From a bacterium (GTDB lineage Bacteria; Bacillota; Clostridia; Lachnospirales; Lachnospiraceae), in NCBI GenBank assembly GCA_004562765.1, contig SFRL01000032.1:1-34050 (forward strand): a DNA stretch of 34,050 bases. Direction: 5' to 3'. Shown one piece after another: positions 32,271 through 34,050 of the stretch. The position numbers and the translations under genes were made by a program. The notes beneath the pieces are model-generated. The model worked only from the letters and a program-made list of their open reading frames with translations. It was not told the DNA's origin and did not search any database. Position 1 is the first letter of the stretch. Each line of letters begins with the position of its first letter.

Positions 32271-32759
32271 ATGAACAGAAACATGTGGAAACGAATGGTT
32301 GCATTTTGCCTGGCGGTGATCGTGATTTTAGGATCAGTCAATGTGGTACAGGCGGCACCGAAAGGGTATGGATTTACCTACAACCGGGTCACCGTGTATA
32401 TGAATGGTAGTGCAAAAAAGCTGCTGGACAAAGCAGGAAGACCGAAGTCAAAGTCCGAGTCAAAGAGCTGTGCATATGATGGCATGGACCGTACCTACAC
32501 CTTTAAGGATTTTGTTGTCAAGACCTATTCCAAGAGCAAAAACGGAGCGGAGTACATTAACAGTATCGAGCTTCTTACATCGAAAGTGTCTACAAAAGAG
32601 GGAATCAAGATCGGCAGCTCAAAAAATGATGTGATTGATGCATATGGCAGAGCAACGGCAAGATTTGGTATGTATACCTATACAAAAGGTAAGTGCAAGC
32701 TGATGATTGAGATGGATGAGGATGATAAGGTTAGCAAAATAACCTATCTGGCGAAATAG
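32271..32759 (+). CDS. Small secreted protein of unknown function
   Basis: 162 residues with a cleavable signal (MNRNMWKRMVAFCLAVIVIL, then AxA-type site VVQAAP). ATG start with AAGGAGG upstream, 60 bp after the SGNH-like gene. The basic N-terminal half repeats Lys/Ser (RPKSKSESKSCAYDG). The second half (EGIKIGSSKNDVIDAYG, then KCKLMIEMDEDDKVSKITYL) has the helix-strand pattern of BamE-like or DUF3862-like small domains, a loose resemblance only. Same direction as the cluster, so it may be its last gene or a secreted partner. A TAGTCGT heptamer, the operator half-site, occurs at 32225-32231 in the gap before it. Confidence 0.75.
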   Translation: MNRNMWKRMVAFCLAVIVILGSVNVVQAAPKGYGFTYNRVTVYMNGSAKKLLDKAGRPKSKSESKSCAYDGMDRTYTFKDFVVKTYSKSKNGAEYINSIELLTSKVSTKEGIKIGSSKNDVIDAYGRATARFGMYTYTKGKCKLMIEMDEDDKVSKITYLAK

Positions 32760-32831
32760 ATGATGACTTCATCAAGAAGTTTATAAAAAACAGTTGGATT
32801 GGTGTGAAATGAGTTTACAGGAGTACGGTAT

Positions 32832-34050
32832 ATGGGAAAGAAAGCGCAAAAAAATATATATACATGTATAGGAACATTACTAACATTGTTAACATTACTA
32901 TTTGCTTCTCTAAACAATGTATCTTTGGTACAGGCAGCTACAGGTGTAAAGACATATTTAACGGACAACCGTAATGCGCAAGACTATACAGGCCAAAATT
33001 GGTCAAAACATATTTATAATTATCTCGTTGAGCTAGATAGTGGATATATGCGAGTGTATCTGAAATGGGATGATGCAATATATGTTGAATACTTTGACAA
33101 TAACTATCAGTTTCAGAACCAAAAAGTGATTCGACCAGAATTATCAATGTTTGGGGGATTTTATGCGGGCAAGGATAATTATTATCTGGTATATGGAGAG
33201 ATGAATAGTGAAGAATCTGACGATTTTGAAGTTGTACGTATTGTAAAATATGATAAGCAATGGTGCAGAATTGCGTCTGCTTCTGTTTATGGAGCAAATA
33301 CAACGATTCCTTTTTATGCTGGATGTGTTCGTATGGCGGAAAATAATGGATTACTCTATATTCGTTCATCTCATGAAATGTATGAGTCCAAGGACGGGTT
33401 GAATCATCAGGCTAATATGACGATCATAGTAAATCAGGATGATATGTCTATTTTCGATCAGGAAACGCAGATTGGAAGTTATTCTGAAAAAAATGAGTAT
33501 TATCTTTCATATGTTTCACATTCATTTAACCAATTCGTGATTGCTGATGATGCGGGAGATATTGTTTTTTTGGATCAGGGAGATGCATACCCGAGGGCTG
33601 CTAAAATTGCAAAACAAGTAAAGGAAAAAGGGGAAATCGGAGAAAGTCAGATCATTATGCCGTATTCAGGAACTCCAGGAGATAATGATACGGGTGCAAC
33701 AATTGGGGGATTAGAGTATTCTTTAACGAATTATTTGACTGTGGGAACGGTAGGGGCATATGCACGATCCCAAGATCTGTATGATGTGGGTAATTATATC
33801 TATCTGTCAGTTAATGATAAGCAATTACAGGATCAAACAAAAATCATCCAGCTTACAAAGCCGTTGAAAAACAAACTCTATTCGACACCGGTGCTTGTGA
33901 AAATGTCTGATAAGAAATTTTTGATCTTATGGACAGAAACACGATATGTTGAAAAAGATGATTCCTATTTATCGGATGGAAAAATTCGGTATGTATATGT
34001 GAATGGAGAAGGAGAACTTCTGGGTAGTACAAAAACAGTTCAGGGCTATC
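32832..34050 (+). CDS. Secreted protein, probable beta-propeller-like (3' end outside window)
   Basis: Open frame from ATG 32832 (AGGAG 8 bases upstream) to the right edge, at least 406 residues. It begins with a signal peptide (MGKKAQKNIYTCIGTLLTLL, cleaved near VQAATG). The rest is rich in Tyr, Asp, Asn and Gly, with many short predicted strands (YNYLVELDSGYMRVYLKW; FYAGKDNYYLVYGEM; NEYYLSYVSHSFNQFVIADD; KKFLILWTETRYV), suggesting beta-propeller blades. I recognise no named domain. The coding sequence is visibly more AT-rich than the genes to its left. It may be the surface-displayed target or effector of the neighbouring cluster, but position is the only support. Confidence 0.8.
   Translation, partial: MGKKAQKNIYTCIGTLLTLLTLLFASLNNVSLVQAATGVKTYLTDNRNAQDYTGQNWSKHIYNYLVELDSGYMRVYLKWDDAIYVEYFDNNYQFQNQKVIRPELSMFGGFYAGKDNYYLVYGEMNSEESDDFEVVRIVKYDKQWCRIASASVYGANTTIPFYAGCVRMAENNGLLYIRSSHEMYESKDGLNHQANMTIIVNQDDMSIFDQETQIGSYSEKNEYYLSYVSHSFNQFVIADDAGDIVFLDQGDAYPRAAKIAKQVKEKGEIGESQIIMPYSGTPGDNDTGATIGGLEYSLTNYLTVGTVGAYARSQDLYDVGNYIYLSVNDKQLQDQTKIIQLTKPLKNKLYSTPVLVKMSDKKFLILWTETRYVEKDDSYLSDGKIRYVYVNGEGELLGSTKTVQGY

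Overview
The window looks like a chromosomal segment from a Clostridia bacterium, most likely a Lachnospiraceae gut commensal. This is inferred from the strong AGGAGG-type ribosome sites, the Gram-positive lipoproteins, a ribose-type sugar ABC transporter controlled by a YesM/YesN pair, the expanded AAA-ATPase/PD-(D/E)XK family, CheV, and a 31-residue holin-like type I toxin. No database search was possible, so the taxonomy is a judgement. No tRNA, rRNA, CRISPR array or insertion sequence was seen.

Layout. (1) 1-6830, plus strand: the 3' part of a sensor histidine kinase, a lipoprotein, CheV, a large charged single-pass membrane protein, the hisH-hisF pair and ung. (2) 6833-18612, a sugar module: a minus-strand YesM/YesN two-component system, divergent from a plus-strand ABC importer (one double ATPase, two permeases, one very alanine-rich binding lipoprotein), then L-rhamnose mutarotase (rhaM), an AraA/FucI-superfamily isomerase and a WG-repeat lipoprotein. 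A 20-bp tandem repeat next to the importer promoter is a good candidate for the YesN operator. (3) 18776-25061: two AAA-ATPase/PD-(D/E)XK proteins separated by the first 55 codons of a UvrD/PcrA helicase, then a short FliD-tail-like protein and a YbiT-type ABC-F ATPase with one degenerate ATP site. (4) 25080-26110, a compact regulatory island: a type I toxin with an antisense RNA at its 3' end and a sequestered ribosome site, an XRE regulator gene killed by an amber codon, an intact XRE paralogue, and a divergent promoter region carrying two palindromic operators. (5) 26148-34050, plus strand: a secreted transglutaminase-like protein, a DltA-like adenylating enzyme, a carrier protein, a DltB/AlgI-like MBOAT acyltransferase, an SGNH/DltD-like protein with Cys in the nucleophile position, a small secreted protein, and a secreted protein running off the right edge.

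The most interesting unit is region 5 with its regulator in region 4. It has the parts of a D-alanylation (Dlt) pathway, but the cysteine that marks D-Ala-specific DltA is Val, the carrier has Asn-Ser instead of Asp-Ser, the SGNH nucleophile is Cys, and a transglutaminase-like protein leads the operon. I infer an atypical Dlt-like system that activates an amino acid other than (or less selectively than) D-alanine and transfers it to an extracellular acceptor, under XRE repression.
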